Assembly (NCBI GenBank): GCA_003550325.1
Contig: QKWP01000236.1
Coordinates: 1 to 64,000 of the forward strand
Reading direction: 5' to 3'
Length of the DNA: 64,000 nt
DNA from: Gigaspora rosea
Lineage: Eukaryota; Glomeromycota; Glomeromycetes; Diversisporales; Gigasporaceae
Shown here: piece after piece, positions 48,801 to 59,776 of the stretch
How the letters are laid out: every line of letters begins with the position of its first letter
Position numbering within the stretch: the stretch's first letter is position 1
The notes under the pieces: model-generated
Databases searched by the model: none
What the model was told of the DNA's origin: nothing
What the model saw: the letters and a program-made list of their open reading frames with translations, nothing else
Program-made: the position numbers and the translations under genes

Positions 48801-49321
48801 CCAAGATTACATTGTCCATTAGAGTCACCATTATTAGCGGATTTTGAATACCAGTCAAAAGCCTTTATTTCATTTTTAACAGTACCGATACCAAATTGAT
48901 AACAATAACCAAGATTGCATTGGCCGTCAGAATCATCATTATCAGCACAAGCAAAATACCAACCGAAAGCTTTTTTCTCATCTTTATCAATACCGACACC
49001 ATATAGATAACAATACCCAAGATTATTTTGGGCATTAAAATTACCACTTTCAGCCGATTTTAAATACCAATCAAAAGCCTTTTTTTCATCTTTAATAGTT
49101 CCGATACCTTTTTCATAACACCAACCAAGATTACATTGTCCATTAGAATTACCACTTTCAGCCGATTTTAAATACCATTCAAATGCTTTTTTTTCATCTT
49201 TTGGAGTGCCCATACTGTATTGATAACAATATCCAAGATTATTTTGTCCAATAGGATTACCACTTTCTGCAGATTTTAAATATTGTTTAAATCTATGTTC
49301 TTTATTTGAAATAATAATCAT
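45807..49321 (-). CDS. Sel1-repeat protein kinase, two exons, intact
   Basis: Exon 1 is 49321-46652, the intron 46651-46566 (86 bp, GTAAAT...TTTTAAAG), exon 2 46565-45807; frame is preserved, giving about 1142 aa. An in-frame TAG 15 bp before the ATG supports the start. Residues 1-830 are about 22 Sel1 repeats of 36 aa (KKAFEWYLKSAESGN-x-x-GQ-x-NLG-x-CY-x-x-GIGT-x-KDE). A kinase domain follows: GKGGFATV near 847, catalytic lysine in VALKL near 875, HCDLHSDNIF near 967, GDLG near 987, APE near 1012, and a C-lobe with CWVEDPEKRP. The HRD arginine is Cys, and DFG is DLG, but the catalytic Asp, Asn and DxG Asp remain, so activity is possible. Sel1 repeats build a superhelical scaffold, so the product is likely a cytosolic signalling kinase. 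No signal peptide or membrane segment. Repeats are so alike that recent internal expansion is likely. Confidence 0.92.
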
Positions 49322-50110
49322 AGCAAAAGAAATCTAATATTCTATGGTAATGTGGTTATTAATGTAAATAATAATCGTTTTAAATGAACGTACATACTGT
49401 ATTGTACGTACAATTTTATTGAAACCGAGAAAAAGTTTCATCTTATTGATGATCTTTACCAATTTAGTAATAAAAGAACTACGTCATACGTATCATACCT
49501 CAATAAATTATGGAATTTAACTCCAATCGGACATATGCTCCGAATATTTTTTGTTTTTCAATTAAATAATAAATCCGTTATATTACGTAAGGTAGAAAAT
49601 TTTTCATATCATATTACGAAATTAAATTTTTATTTTCTTTACATTTATTCTTGGCATAAAATTTCCATATATTGGTAATATATAATTAGCGCTAAAATAT
49701 CAAATATGAAATCAAAATGCTTTGCATTGACTTAAATCGATATTACAAAGTATTAAATTTCTTTTTAATATTATAGGTTACTAATGCAATTTTTTTATAT
49801 TTATTTCAGAATTTGACGTAATTAAGCTTGTATTAAACCCAAATTGGATAGAAGTACAATCCTAATTCATATATGTACGTACAGAACGTACAGTACATAC
49901 GCATGTGCATGAACAATGGTATTAATTCGTGATCTTGAAACATTCAATTCATTTTAATAAGACGAATTTAATAAAGTGTTCTGTCTAAATTTGATACAAA
50001 TTGGCATGCAAAACTTATAAAACTATAAAAATGGAAAACTTTGTAAATATAAAGCAAAAAAAAAAAAAAGATTATTTTGTTTGCAAATTTTATGACAGAA
50101 TTTAAAGGGC
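49322..50110. other. 5' flank of the Sel1-kinase, no gene
   Basis: AT-rich, with a few GTACGTAC-type self-complementary words near 49385 and 49875. No clear promoter element can be named. Confidence 0.5.
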
Positions 50111-50601
50111 TAGTGTATGTGCTGATCCCGATCCAACGGCCGGGTCGATGGGCAGGTCGATCCTTAGCTTGCACCTTAGTGGTTGGGCCGGCCGATTAAA
50201 AAAGTGTTAGAATCGATTCTCTTACAAAGCATGTTTCAAGAAATGACTAAAAACCAACTAGTAGTTTACAAAACGTAGATATTCATTAATTGGTTAATTT
50301 GGATGATATATTGGTAAACAATGAATGTAAGAAACGAAATTATTCGGTTGCATAGACAATTAATCAACATAAAGTACTAACGTACTATAATTTCTCAAAG
50401 GCAAAATGATACCAACAAAAACTAAATAATTTAGTATCATTAGAATTTTGGTAATGAATGACCTGATAGCTTTCTACAATTTGATATATATGGAGACTAA
50501 TTCTGATGGAAAAATTGTTCTAGCAAAAAATCGGCCGAGTCGATCTGCCAAGCTTTTAGGATCGACACGGCCTATGTTTTTTCCACCGGTCCGTGTCACT
50601 A
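50111..50601. mobile_element. hAT-type MITE with GGCCG/CGATC subterminal words
   Basis: Ends TAGTGTATGTGC and (inverted) TAGTGACACGGACC with TSD TAAAGGGC / TAAAGGAC (50103-50110, 50602-50609; 7 of 8). GGCCG and CGATC words cluster inside both ends. Confidence 0.78.
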
Positions 50602-50618
50602 TAAAGGACCCTTTATAT

Positions 50619-50829
50619 TAAATCGGATTAAAAATGAAATCAGATTAAAATGAAATATGTATAGTATAAGAAAAATTGGCAAGCCAACGAAAAATAACAA
50701 TTTTTGGGCCGCATTTTTTAGGCTTAGGGATTAAGGTTAGAGGTTAGTTTTAGAGTTTATATTAAACAAAAGTATAAGTGGGTTTTAGAAGATTAAATAG
50801 AGACCCACGTTTCATATTAATCCGATTTA
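50619..50829. mobile_element. MITE, TAAATCGGATTAA termini
   Basis: TAAATCGGATTAA at the left and TTAATCCGATTTA at the right, 211 bp; TTAGGG-like tract (TTAGGGATTAAGGTTAGAGG) in the middle. TSD unclear. Confidence 0.65.
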
Positions 50830-50836
50830 CATTATT

Positions 50837-51275
50837 ATTAGAGCTATTACCCAGGTCGGGTGACCCGAGCGGGTCACGGGTCGAAAATTGCGCTGACCCG
50901 GGTCAAAAACAGGTCAGAATTCGAAATATGCTAAAATGTCATATTACACAATTTACTTATAAATATCGATATAATCTGACTCGGTCATGAATAGCATGGG
51001 TTAAATTCATGAGCAACATAGTTAAAATACAGTAATCTCCGATGTAGAAAATGAACGAACTCAAATTATGAGCAAAGGCGAGAAATTTTTCAATGCAAAT
51101 CCGTAAAGTTCTGGTCAAATATTTGGAGCACAGGCTGCTCTTTACACTAACTGCTCCAATTAAAGTCGTTACATTAACTTTTTAAGGACTAGCTGTGAAT
51201 AATTTATGATTTTCCGTATGAACCGTTGGCCCGGGTAATGACCCGGGTAAATATCGGGTCAGTATTTAGTTATGA
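50837..51275. mobile_element. element with GACCCGGGT subterminal arrays
   Basis: CCAGGTCGGGTGACCCGAGC and related words at the left and CCCGGGTAATGACCCGGGTA at the right enclose AT-rich DNA. Structure recalls the hAT MITEs here but exact ends and TSD are not resolved. It contains the 60-bp module shared with 6061-6120. Confidence 0.5.
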
Positions 51276-52075
51276 TCTGCGACATTAATTAAATGATTAA
51301 GGTTTAAAATCATCCTAGTAAAACTGACTGACACTAGCTCATTTATGTGAGCAGATAAGCTTTGACCCACATTTATAGTTGTTAGACGAAACTTGAAGTT
51401 TGCGCCGACTAATTGCGAAACCTAATTTCCTTAATAGTCAATTAAAACCTTAAATGACAAGATAGCAAACTAATGAAGTTGTCAAAAACTGATAATAATT
51501 GTACGTATATACATGTGCCTTTAAATATATGTTGATTATATTTTAAGGATTTAGAAATAAAGATATTAAATTCAAAATATTCAATGCCATTTTTCTTGGT
51601 ACCATTCATAATTTAATAAATTTTTTTACCGATATATTTATATGTAAGCTAAATTACACCATTATTTCGGTTATTAATTTTATGAAATATCAATATGTAT
51701 GGCGCATTCTTTAATTGCTTCTTCTTTTGGAGTTTCGACTTTCGCCGTTGTTTCAACAAGTTTTTGCAGGTTTCAACTTTACAATATGTTTCTCTTAGTA
51801 GAATTTTGATCTTTGCCAGGATTTTGTCTTTTTTTCTTTTTACTAATAGTCATTTACTTAAAAATTTGTGACGCTTATTTTATGCCTCAAATATTGGATT
51901 TTTATTTACAACAATACCGTAATATACGAATATAATTTTCATAAACCATCTTTCAATGCCTATGGGCCACCGGATCTACTGCCACGGTTTAATTTGTGAT
52001 CCTGGGATTTCGTGGTGCCGATCAGGATCTGGAATATGGTGTAATTGTTGATTTGCGTGATGCATAAAAGCCTAG
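51276..52075. other. gene-free stretch
   Basis: No repeat or gene recognised. T-rich on the right half. Confidence 0.5.
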
Positions 52076-52339
52076 TTGTATTGTAGTCTAATGTGTGCAA
52101 CCCGGATGATAATTTATTCGGAAAGCTATTCATTAATAATAAAGAAAAGAACGAAGTTTGGCTTTAGTAAAAACGATTTTATTAATACTCTAAGTGGTCT
52201 TCGTCGTAATAATGGAGGTGATGAGTTGGTGGAATACCTGAACGATACTCCAGTAGAAGATATTGTGCAAGTGAGTTGTATTCGAGAGGGAAAGTCAACA
52301 AAAGACTCTACATACTTTAAACCACCACAATATTACTAG
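52076..52339 (+). CDS. small ORF of unknown nature, probably a fragment
   Basis: An 87-codon frame whose second half looks protein-like by composition (NGGDELVEYLNDTPVEDIVQ, then SCIREGKSTKDSTYFKPPQY). Upstream, in another frame, an additional stretch seems coding-like. It may be a piece of a decayed transposase or host gene; no domain can be named. Confidence 0.3.
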   Translation: MYCSLMCATRMIIYSESYSLIIKKRTKFGFSKNDFINTLSGLRRNNGGDELVEYLNDTPVEDIVQVSCIREGKSTKDSTYFKPPQYY

Positions 52340-52651
52340 TCATGTTGCACACTATAAATATAAAATTTTATTTAATCTATTAGTTCCTCCTACTTGTTTT
52401 GATCTTTTTTTTTCTTATAATTTCGTCTTCTAAAGTTTCATGTTTTGCGAAGGCTTTGCTAGGGCTTCTTTTCTTGTTGAAGGTTTAGTCTTTCGAGGTG
52501 TTATCTTATTGTTTCTTACAAAAGGTTGATTTCGTTCTCTTATCGTTTCATAAAAATAATTTCGTCTGGCAACTATACCTCATATCTTTGTGGCTGGGGT
52601 AAATTTGGATATCTAATATATCTCGTAAAAAGTCATTCACAATAATACAGT

Positions 52652-53032
52652 TTATCCGGCAAACTCATATGATCATGAAATTATTCTTGTTGCTTTTTCA
52701 TGTGTTCCGATGTAAACATGTTTGTTCAAAGTTGATTAGTTGTTTAACGTCAATATTTAGGGCTCAGGCGTGGGGGGGGGTTCAAATAAACACATATATG
52801 CCACGGAATATTTGATTAAATCTTATTGGCCAATTTTAATCATATGTATTGATGTATTGTGATTGGCTTACGGCCTAAAACTCAACCGATAACTCCCTAC
52901 GAATCATGATCATAAATCTCCGGATAACTTCATACATCATTATTGTGCAAATTGGCGAATACAGTAATTTGACAAATGATTGCTACACTTGCCGCTCCGC
53001 GGCACGTACTCATTTGCCAAATTACCGTTATT
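52652..53032. mobile_element. composite inverted-repeat element, second copy, interrupted
   Basis: Homologue of 31674-31945: TTATCCGGCAAACTCATATG end at 52652, its partner at about 52926, then the GCCGCTCCGCGGCACG hairpin and TTACCGTTATT. An extra stretch with a G run (52772-52780) fills about 52745-52870. The rest of its right end (CGCCGATTTTTGCCCAATAATGTATA) is found only after 54383 because two elements inserted between. Confidence 0.72.
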
Positions 53033-53275
53033 AGGGTGATTCAAACCTAATGCTAAGGGTTGCTGATTTCAAATTAAATTAGTGATGCAATTATTTTGAA
53101 ATCAGTGCTTTGTGAATTTTATTTATTTAATTTGTAAGCTTATTTATATATTAAGGATGCTTATTTCATCTCCGAATAACACCTATTTCATTATCTGATT
53201 TCAAAATTTCAAGCCAGAAATAGGATTTTTTAAACCCCTACTTGTTTTTGAAATAAGTTAACTTTGAATCACCCT
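53033..53275. mobile_element. MITE, AGGGTGATTCAAA termini
   Basis: AGGGTGATTCAAA and TTTGAATCACCCT, 243 bp, flanked by ATT (or by TATTA if the terminal A/T are excluded). It sits exactly at the left junction of the larger element 53279-54382, so it arrived later. Confidence 0.8.
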
Positions 53276-53548
53276 ATTAAGGGGTTTTCAGAATTAGAAT
53301 TCGTAAATCTTATTTTATAAAATAAGAAGACCTATTTATTATCAAATAAGAGATGTACAAATCTTATTTATTTTTAATTAAAATCCGAATACACTTATTT
53401 ATATTTTATTGTTAATCGATACTGCTTCTAATATCGTTTTACGCTTAACATACCTAAAACTTCACATCGACAACGTCAAATTAAACGAATAAATAATCTT
53501 TTAAAGGCACTTATGAATGAATACTCAACTAATACGAATAAGACTATT

Positions 53549-53680
53549 AGGGTTTCATAATTAAAATCAGAGAATCTTATTTTATTTTTCCGATTTATAA
53601 TTCAACATAGTAAAAATATTATTTAAAAACTCCTACTTATTTTCAAAATATGTAACTTATCTGTTAATTATGAAACTCCT
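53549..53680. mobile_element. 132-bp MITE, AGGGTTTCATAATTA termini
   Basis: AGGGTTTCATAATTA and (inverted) AGGAGTTTCATAATTA, flanked by ATT (53546-53548 and 53681-53683). Same target preference as the two elements around it. Confidence 0.75.
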
Positions 53681-53859
53681 ATTACTAAAGTTCTGCATAA
53701 AGAAATTGACGAAATATTGGAATTAATACTAACCATAGAACTGGATCGATGTCTTACTAATATAGTGAAAGAACAATTAAATTAATGATCTTTTTTCAAG
53801 CTCTTTTGCTTACTTAAAATTGTTTTCTTGAAAGTTCTCTTTGGAGGAATATTAATATA

Positions 53860-54290
53860 TAAGATAACTTAAGTAATATTGGTTAAGCTATATAAAAAAA
53901 TCAAAGTGAAAGTTTAATAAGTTATATAATTATATAAAAAATATTTAAGCCAAGGCTTAGTAAGTAATATAAAAAAATAATTTAAATCAAGGTTTAGTAA
54001 GTTATATAAAATAATAATTTGAACAAAGATTTAATAGTAATTTGAGCAAAGGTTTAGCAAGTTATATAGAAACAACTTAAATGAAGGTTTAATAAATAGT
54101 TTGAGCAAAAGACAGTATGTAATTTGAGCAAAGGTTCAGTAAGTAATTTGATTGAACGAAGATTCAGCAAGTAATTTGAGCTAAGATTCAACAAGTTATA
54201 TAAAAAAATATTTTGAGCAAAGGTTTAATAGTAATTTGAACAAAGGTTCAGTAAGTAATTTTTAAGCGAAGGTTAGTAAGTATTTGATCG
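53860..54290. repeat. minisatellite, TTTGAGCAAAGGTTTARTAAGT
   Basis: At least ten irregular copies of a 20-45 bp unit around AATTTGAGCAAAGGTTTAGTA, some with an AAGTTATATAAAAAAA extension. Confidence 0.85.
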
Positions 54291-54404
54291 AAAGTTTTAT
54301 TATATACTCTGTATTTTGTTATTATTATTAAACTCTTATTTATTTCCGAAATACGCTATTTTTTTTAATTCCGAAACCCCTTATTCGCCGATTTTTGCCC
54401 AATA

Positions 54405-54576
54405 ATGTATATGTTGTGTCCCAGATAAGAATTTGTCCCAATTTGGAATCTGGCCTAATCCTACCTCTAACTCTAGCCTAACCATAACCCTAAAGTCACC
54501 TAAAGTCCTAATTCTACTACAAATTCTCATCTGGGTCAGCCCGATTCCGAATCTGGCATCGGGACACAACATATAC
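54405..54576. mobile_element. MITE, GTATATGTTGTGTCCC termini
   Basis: GTATATGTTGTGTCCC and GGGACACAACATATAC ends, with AGAATTTG...CAAATTCT further in and AACCATAACCCTAAAGTC in the centre. From here to 55078 no gene is seen. Confidence 0.75.
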
Positions 54577-55078
54577 ATATCTTTTTTTAGGAATTAATAA
54601 GATTTTAATTTAAATCTTTAATATCATTTATTTTGTGTTGCTATAGATATAAAATTATAAATAATAAAGTTTCGTTCAAATTATCTGCATTAAATGAAAA
54701 AAAAGTACGTAAATAATAAATATTATACGTAAGGTATTACCTGGAACAGTGTGAAACGAAATTTATAGTTATTTGATTGGATGGCATATTTGGTATTTGT
54801 CACATGCATGAAAGGTGACCGTTGAAACAGTGGAAATGACTTCCGGAATTAACCTTTATGACTTAATATTGTGTAATATATATTTATAATTCTTTAATCT
54901 TTTATGTTTATCACTTTCTTTTGTCTTTTTTCCTTATCTATTCTTTCGTATAACGTACGTGCACGATCACGAATTTAGGAATTTTTACACGTACGAATAA
55001 CGTGTGTACTACATGTGCGTAGCTTTTATAAAAATTTTGTCATCATATATGTAATTATCTTGTTAAAATTTGATATGG

Positions 55079-55838
55079 AAAATTCTAATGAAGCATATGA
55101 TCTTTGTGAAAACGAAAATGAAAGGATGGGTATAAGGCATTTATTCATTATAAAAGATCTTCCGAGATGAGAAATGCTGATGGAATGTTTCAAGTTGGAT
55201 ACTGCTATCAACACGGGAAAGGGGTTGAAAAGGATGAACATAAGGCCATTTGTTTACTATCAAAAATATGCTGAGATTGGAAATTCCGATGGAATATATA
55301 ACCTTGGATATTGCTATAAGCATGAAATAGGAGTTGAAAAGGATGAACACAAGGCATTCGTCTACTATCAAAAATCTGTAGAAGTTGGAAATGCTGTAGC
55401 AGTAAATAATCTTGGAAATTGTTATCAAAATGAAATAGGAGTTGAAAAGGATGAACACAAGGCATTCGTTCATTATCAAAAATCTGCAGAGATGGGATTT
55501 TCTGATGGAGTATGTAGAGATATTGCTATCGGCATGGAATTGGAGTTGAAAGGGATGAATACAAGGCATTTGTCCTCTATCAAAAATCTGCAGAAATAGG
55601 AAATGCTATAGCAGTAATTAGTCTTGGAAATTGTTATCAAAATGGAATAAGAGTTGAAAAGTATGAACGCAAGGCATTCGTTCACTATCAAAAATCTGCA
55701 GAGTTGGGTAATGCTAAAGGAACATTTAATGTTAGAGATTGCTATATGATGGGAATTGGTGTTGCAAAAGACAAATATAAGGCATTCGTTTTCTATCAAA
55801 AATCTGTAGAGATGGATGATTCTCTGATGGAATATATT
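55079..55838 (+). pseudogene. Sel1-repeat gene fragment, broken
   Basis: About six Sel1-like repeats (VEKDEHKAFVYYQKSVEVGN type) that match those of the pseudogene at 638-2769 in wording (YYQKSAEMG). The frame is lost at least three times: an extra C near 55244 (AAGGCCATT against AAGGCATTC elsewhere), one base near 55517, and an extra CT near 55824. The open stretch 55174-55599 is only one part. No kinase domain follows, because the long-TIR element begins at about 55839 within a Sel1 repeat. Probably a truncated duplicate of a Sel1-kinase gene. Confidence 0.82.
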
Positions 55839-56400
55839 GTAACGGTTGAATTGGGAGAGCGATAAAACAATATAGACAATAGTGCCGGTTTAAAGCTCCA
55901 ACCGTATATGGGTAGAGGGGTATAAAGCGATATTAAAGGAGAGTTGTTATAATGGTAAAGGGTCGATATAAAGGTGTTAAATATATAAATAATCACGACA
56001 CGGGATTTATTCGAAGTCCACGTGAACAATTTAAAAGAAATAACTAAACTCGTCACACAGAATTCGAGTCATAATAAGCCAATACGAAGTTACAAGTCAA
56101 TTCAGTCCGTCGAATTGAGTCTCGCAAGGTTAAAGTCGAATTCAAAAGATAAGGGTTTTACTTTATTATATTTGCATTGTTTTAAATTGAACGTGGAACT
56201 TATATTTTACTTTATTGAATTCGAAGGTCTTAAATACATTTTTAGGATCTGTCACGTATTCGTGGAATTTGTAACGTATTCGCGATTTTTAGCACGTATA
56301 CACGATTTTTACCAAGTATACGCGAGTGGCGGAATATTTGCGGGCTTGGAGTAGTCGCGTATTCGCGATTTTCTGATTCTAAGCCACCAAGTCACGTCTA
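55839..56400. repeat. left arm of the long inverted repeat
   Basis: Outer end TAACGGTTGAATTGGGAGAG. Ends near 56400 with CACGTATTCGCGATTTTT-type words. The 110-codon frame at 56022-56354 is not supported by the diverged other arm. Confidence 0.75.
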
Positions 56401-56481
56401 AGTGACCTTATTTGTACTGTATACATGATTTAAAAATATTTACAACAAATAAAAATAAATAAAAATAATTCGCTACAGTAG

Positions 56482-57904
56482 TTATAAAACAAACAACTTT
56501 TGCACTATAACTAAGGAGATGATAACGACGATAGGCTTTTTTAAAAGCCCTGCATCCATCGGCTGTAATCTTGAATTTGTGTTTGCAGGAAGAAAGTGAA
56601 CATCCACATAACGGAGGGTTAACCCATTTAACTTATGACTACTGCATTGGTCAAGCAGTAACAGGACACGCTGACCATTATGCTTTTGTAACATTTGAAG
56701 ATCAAAACTTTCAAGAAAAAGAACTGCAAGCATCCATGCCTTAGAATTATTCCGGTATGTCATAGCCAAATTGCGAATATTTACATTTTTGAAACATCGA
56801 GGGTTGGCGTACTTGCCAATTACAAGTGGGTTTAATTTTTATGAGAACCATCTGCATTAGTACATAGTGCTATAGAAAGACGCTCCCTATTTTTTTTGCG
56901 CCCAGCGAGACGTTGTGTTGCCAAAGTCTTATCCGGCTCCAATCTAGGAAATAAAAAAATTAGATAAATAAAAAATAAATAAAAAAATAAATAAATAAAA
57001 TAAAAAATAAATAAAAAATAAATAAAAACTAAATAAAAAATAAATAAATAAAAGTAAAAATTAATTATATATAATTATATGCATATACTGTATAATAATA
57101 AAATATTTACCGATAAAAAGACCAATTTCATCCATAGTATAAATCCGGTCCCTATGAAATAAATTTTCGGAAAAACATGGAAGCTGAACACGGAAACATA
57201 CGTAAAAATATGTAAAAAAATACGTAAAATGTACATTTTCCGTGTTTTTGGACAGGAAAATATACTGTATTTTGAAACACGGAAAAGGACATTCCGTGTT
57301 TTAGAAAACACGGAAAATACGGTGTGTTTTCCTGCCAAAAACACGGAAAGTGTGCATTTTACGTATGTTTCCGTGTTCAGCTTCCATGTTTTTCCGAAAA
57401 TTTTTTTCATAGGGGGTTGAGAGGGTATTTAGTACACAGATTTTTTTAATAATGATAAGGATTCTACAACAATAACTTGGTTAACAGATGCTGCTTCTCC
57501 ATGAAGTTTCCATTGGCGAATACCATTTCGCTCCTTGAATTTTTGAAGCCACCCGGGAGAAAACTGCATCTTATCTTTAGGAACACCAAGTTCATTCGCT
57601 AACATTTTAATTAACAAAGCATTGCTTAAGGTAGTTTGATACTGGTAAATTAAAATAAACTTTTTAAATGCGAGTTCATGTTAGGTATAGTAACAGACTT
57701 GTGACGCTTGGCATCTGGGTTAACAACTTCATTAGAGAGTCGTTTGTCTTTGTTTGAAGAATTCTGTTAATTGTTGATTCATTAACCGTAACTCCCTATT
57801 GATTTCAATCCAGTTTACGTATTCAGGCCTAGTTTTTTATTGTCTTGGGCAAATTTACAGAATTCATGTTTCTGGGCATCCGTTAAGGTAACTTTTTTCT
57901 TCAT
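56482..57904 (-). pseudogene. pogo/Tigger-like DDE transposase, broken
   Basis: From an ATG at 57904: TLTDAQKHEFCKFAQDNKK (N-terminal HTH), then RLSNEVVNPDAKRHKSV, then a CENP-B/Tc5-type HTH (FSPGWLQKFKERNGIRQWK, 57429-57617), then TMDEIGLF (first Asp) near 57120, RLAGRKKNRERLSIALC near 56900, and LLLLDQCSSHK with FLPANTNSRLQPMDAGL (second Asp region, 56482-56769). A MITE at 57150-57414 and an AATAAAT-rich stretch (56940-57105, possibly an intron) interrupt it. Several frameshifts and stops. Normal size for the family is 450-600 aa, so nearly the whole gene is represented. It would have cut and pasted its element at TA sites. Confidence 0.82.
57150..57414. mobile_element. MITE inside the transposase, CCCTATGAAA termini
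   Basis: CCCTATGAAA...AATTTTCGG and its inverse, 265 bp, with a perfect 3-bp TSD GGT (57147-57149 and 57415-57417). Built of ACACGGAAA / TTTCCGTGT words repeated in both orientations. Confidence 0.85.
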
Positions 57905-58019
57905 ATTATTAACGCTACACAATTCTGCCTAAAATAGGAATGCGAATACAGTATTAGTATCCAGTTCAGTATCCAATTCCTTGCATTCACCTAGTAGCAT
58001 TGCACAGTGCAGTATTAAA

Positions 58020-58150
58020 TCGATTTTTTTTTAAAAAAAAAATTCTTAAGAAAAAAAAAAAAAAAGAAAAAAATCCTCCAAAAAAAATAAAAAATCCTTC
58101 AAAGAAAAAAATCAAAAAAACCCCCAAGGAAAATTTTTTTTACAAAAAAC
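58020..58150. repeat. A-rich low-complexity tract
   Basis: Runs of A with scattered C and T on the plus strand. A 65-codon Lys-rich frame across it is not a gene. To 58582 nothing else is recognised. Confidence 0.7.
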
Positions 58151-58638
58151 TTCAACGTCGTCACCAGGTAAGCATCAGTTATTGCTGTACTATATAGTAT
58201 TATCAAACTAGGCCTGAATTACCAATATTTAGTTGAAATGATCGTGCACACAAGGAAAAAAAATTGAGATCGTTGCTTGATCGTTGATTATCTTTATATT
58301 GTTATTCTTGAAATCTGATTGGATAAGATCATCCTGAAAATCTTTTTTTTCTAAAATCGGTTTTTATTGGACGGACATCATATGATGGTGCATTTGCAAA
58401 GGGTATAAGTTATTTACGTGCAGAATATAGAGGTGTGCATTTAGCAATATGGTCTCGGCTTGTGACCAAATATAATGATAAGAGTTTATTTATGGAGAGT
58501 GTGCATTTATAGAGCATGCACTGACTGACTTGTCAACGCAGTGACAAGGACAGCATTATTGCGAGATCACGTTGAACAACGTGATCAGATGCAAATCTTA
58601 CGTTTTTGATACTCCTGCCAAAATTACTTTACTTTTTG

Positions 58639-58921
58639 GGGGTCGCTTAAAGCCAGGTCCATCACGAGATCTTCCGTTTCGCACGACCAATCAAAATCGC
58701 AAGCTTTTGTTTACACGGATCATCCCGACGAAGCAAAAAAAGTAAAAAATGCGAGAAATACAAGAAGCGAGTGTCTAAACCTTTCTTGGCCCATTAAGAA
58801 AAAATGTCAGGAGGACGATTTTATATATAGAACCTTCTAACTTTAGCTCCTATAGGTTCTAAACTGACCCTAACCTTAACGTTAATTTAAATTCATGATG
58901 GACCCGGCTTTAAGCGTCCCC
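58639..58921. mobile_element. MITE, GGGG-TIR / 8-bp TSD family, member 3
   Basis: Termini GGGGTCGCTTAAAGCC and GGCTTTAAGCGTCCCC, 283 bp. Right flank CTTTTTTG (58922-58929), left flank CTTTTTG (one T short). The opposite foldback arm holds the empty site with a single CTTTTTTG (complement at 59681-59688). CTGACCCTAACCTTAACG is inside. Confidence 0.9.
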
Positions 58922-59040
58922 CTTTTTTGATACTGATCTGCATGTATACACGTGACTTGTGTTACTCGCATTGTTTTTGCAAAAATAATTTTTGGTTACA
59001 CTCCACTAATGTCGTGTAACATTACACAAGTCTAATTTTG

Positions 59041-59340
59041 CCCGGCATTAAGCTTAATGCTGGTCGGCACTATCATGATAATACCACCGGCGGGGTTAGA
59101 CATAATTCCGGCCCACCTTAACCCTAAATCTAGTGGTACCCTAACCCGGCATTAAGCTTAATGCTGGTGGGCACTATCATGATAATGCCCCCGGCGGGGT
59201 TAGACATAATTCCGGCCCACCCCAACCCTAAATCTAGTGGTACCCTAACCCGGCATTAAGCTTAATGCTGGTGGGCACTATCATGATAATGCCCCGGCGG
59301 GGTTAGACATAATTCCGGCCCACCCTAACCCTAAATCTAG
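59041..59340. repeat. 104-bp tandem unit, three copies, in the left foldback arm
   Basis: Units start at 59041, 59145 and 59249 with CCCGGCATTAAGCTTAATGC. The right arm has one copy only (inverted, about 59465-59565), so triplication came after the foldback formed. Confidence 0.92.
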
Positions 59341-59776
59341 GAATCCTAAAAACTAATTGTTCGAAGCAACATCCAATCACAGTACATATACTGGTTACAT
59401 GACATATGCATCTAGTATATGTACTGTGATTGGATGTTGCTTCAAACAATTAGTATTTAGGGTTCTTAGATTTAGGGTTAGGGTGGGCCGGAATTATGTC
59501 TAACCCCACCGGGGGCATTATCATGATAGTGCACACCAGCATTAAGCTTAATGCCGGGCAAAATTAGACTTGTGTAATGTTACACAACATTAGCAGCATG
59601 TAACCAAAAATTATTTTTGCAAAAACAATGCACTGGGCATTTGTGTAACATAAGTCACGTGTATTTATGCAGATCGGTATCAAAAAAGTAAAGTAATTTT
59701 GGGGTACATACAGGAGTATCAAAAAAGTAAGTGCAGGAGATCAAAAACGTAAGATTTGCTGATCAAATATATATGT

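Larger units (their letters stand above)
53279..54382. mobile_element. 1.1-kb element, AAGGGGTTT termini, with internal satellite
   Basis: AAGGGGTTTTCAGAATTA and (inverted) AAGGGGTTTCGGAATTA, flanked by ATT on both sides of the hairpin target. It contains a further MITE at 53549-53680 and a minisatellite at about 53860-54290. No ORF. Confidence 0.72.
58583..59764. mobile_element. large foldback element
   Basis: The left arm starts GATCAGATGCAAATCTTACG and the right arm ends CGTAAGATTTGCTGATC. The arms match over most of their length around a loop near 59395. The left arm is longer because of a MITE at 58639-58921 and two extra copies of a 104-bp unit. Confidence 0.85.

Noticed and set aside
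48272..48847. 191-codon open frame on the plus strand
   Set aside because: It is the antisense of the Sel1 repeats; its periodic sequence follows the 108-bp repeat and has no independent support.
55208..55569. Minus-strand frames opposite the Sel1 pseudogene
   Set aside because: Mirror images of the repeats on the other strand.
56022..56354. 110-codon gene in the left arm of the long inverted repeat
   Set aside because: The other arm has frame-breaking differences, and the composition is not protein-like.
58000..58197. Lys-rich small protein
   Set aside because: It is a translation of A runs.
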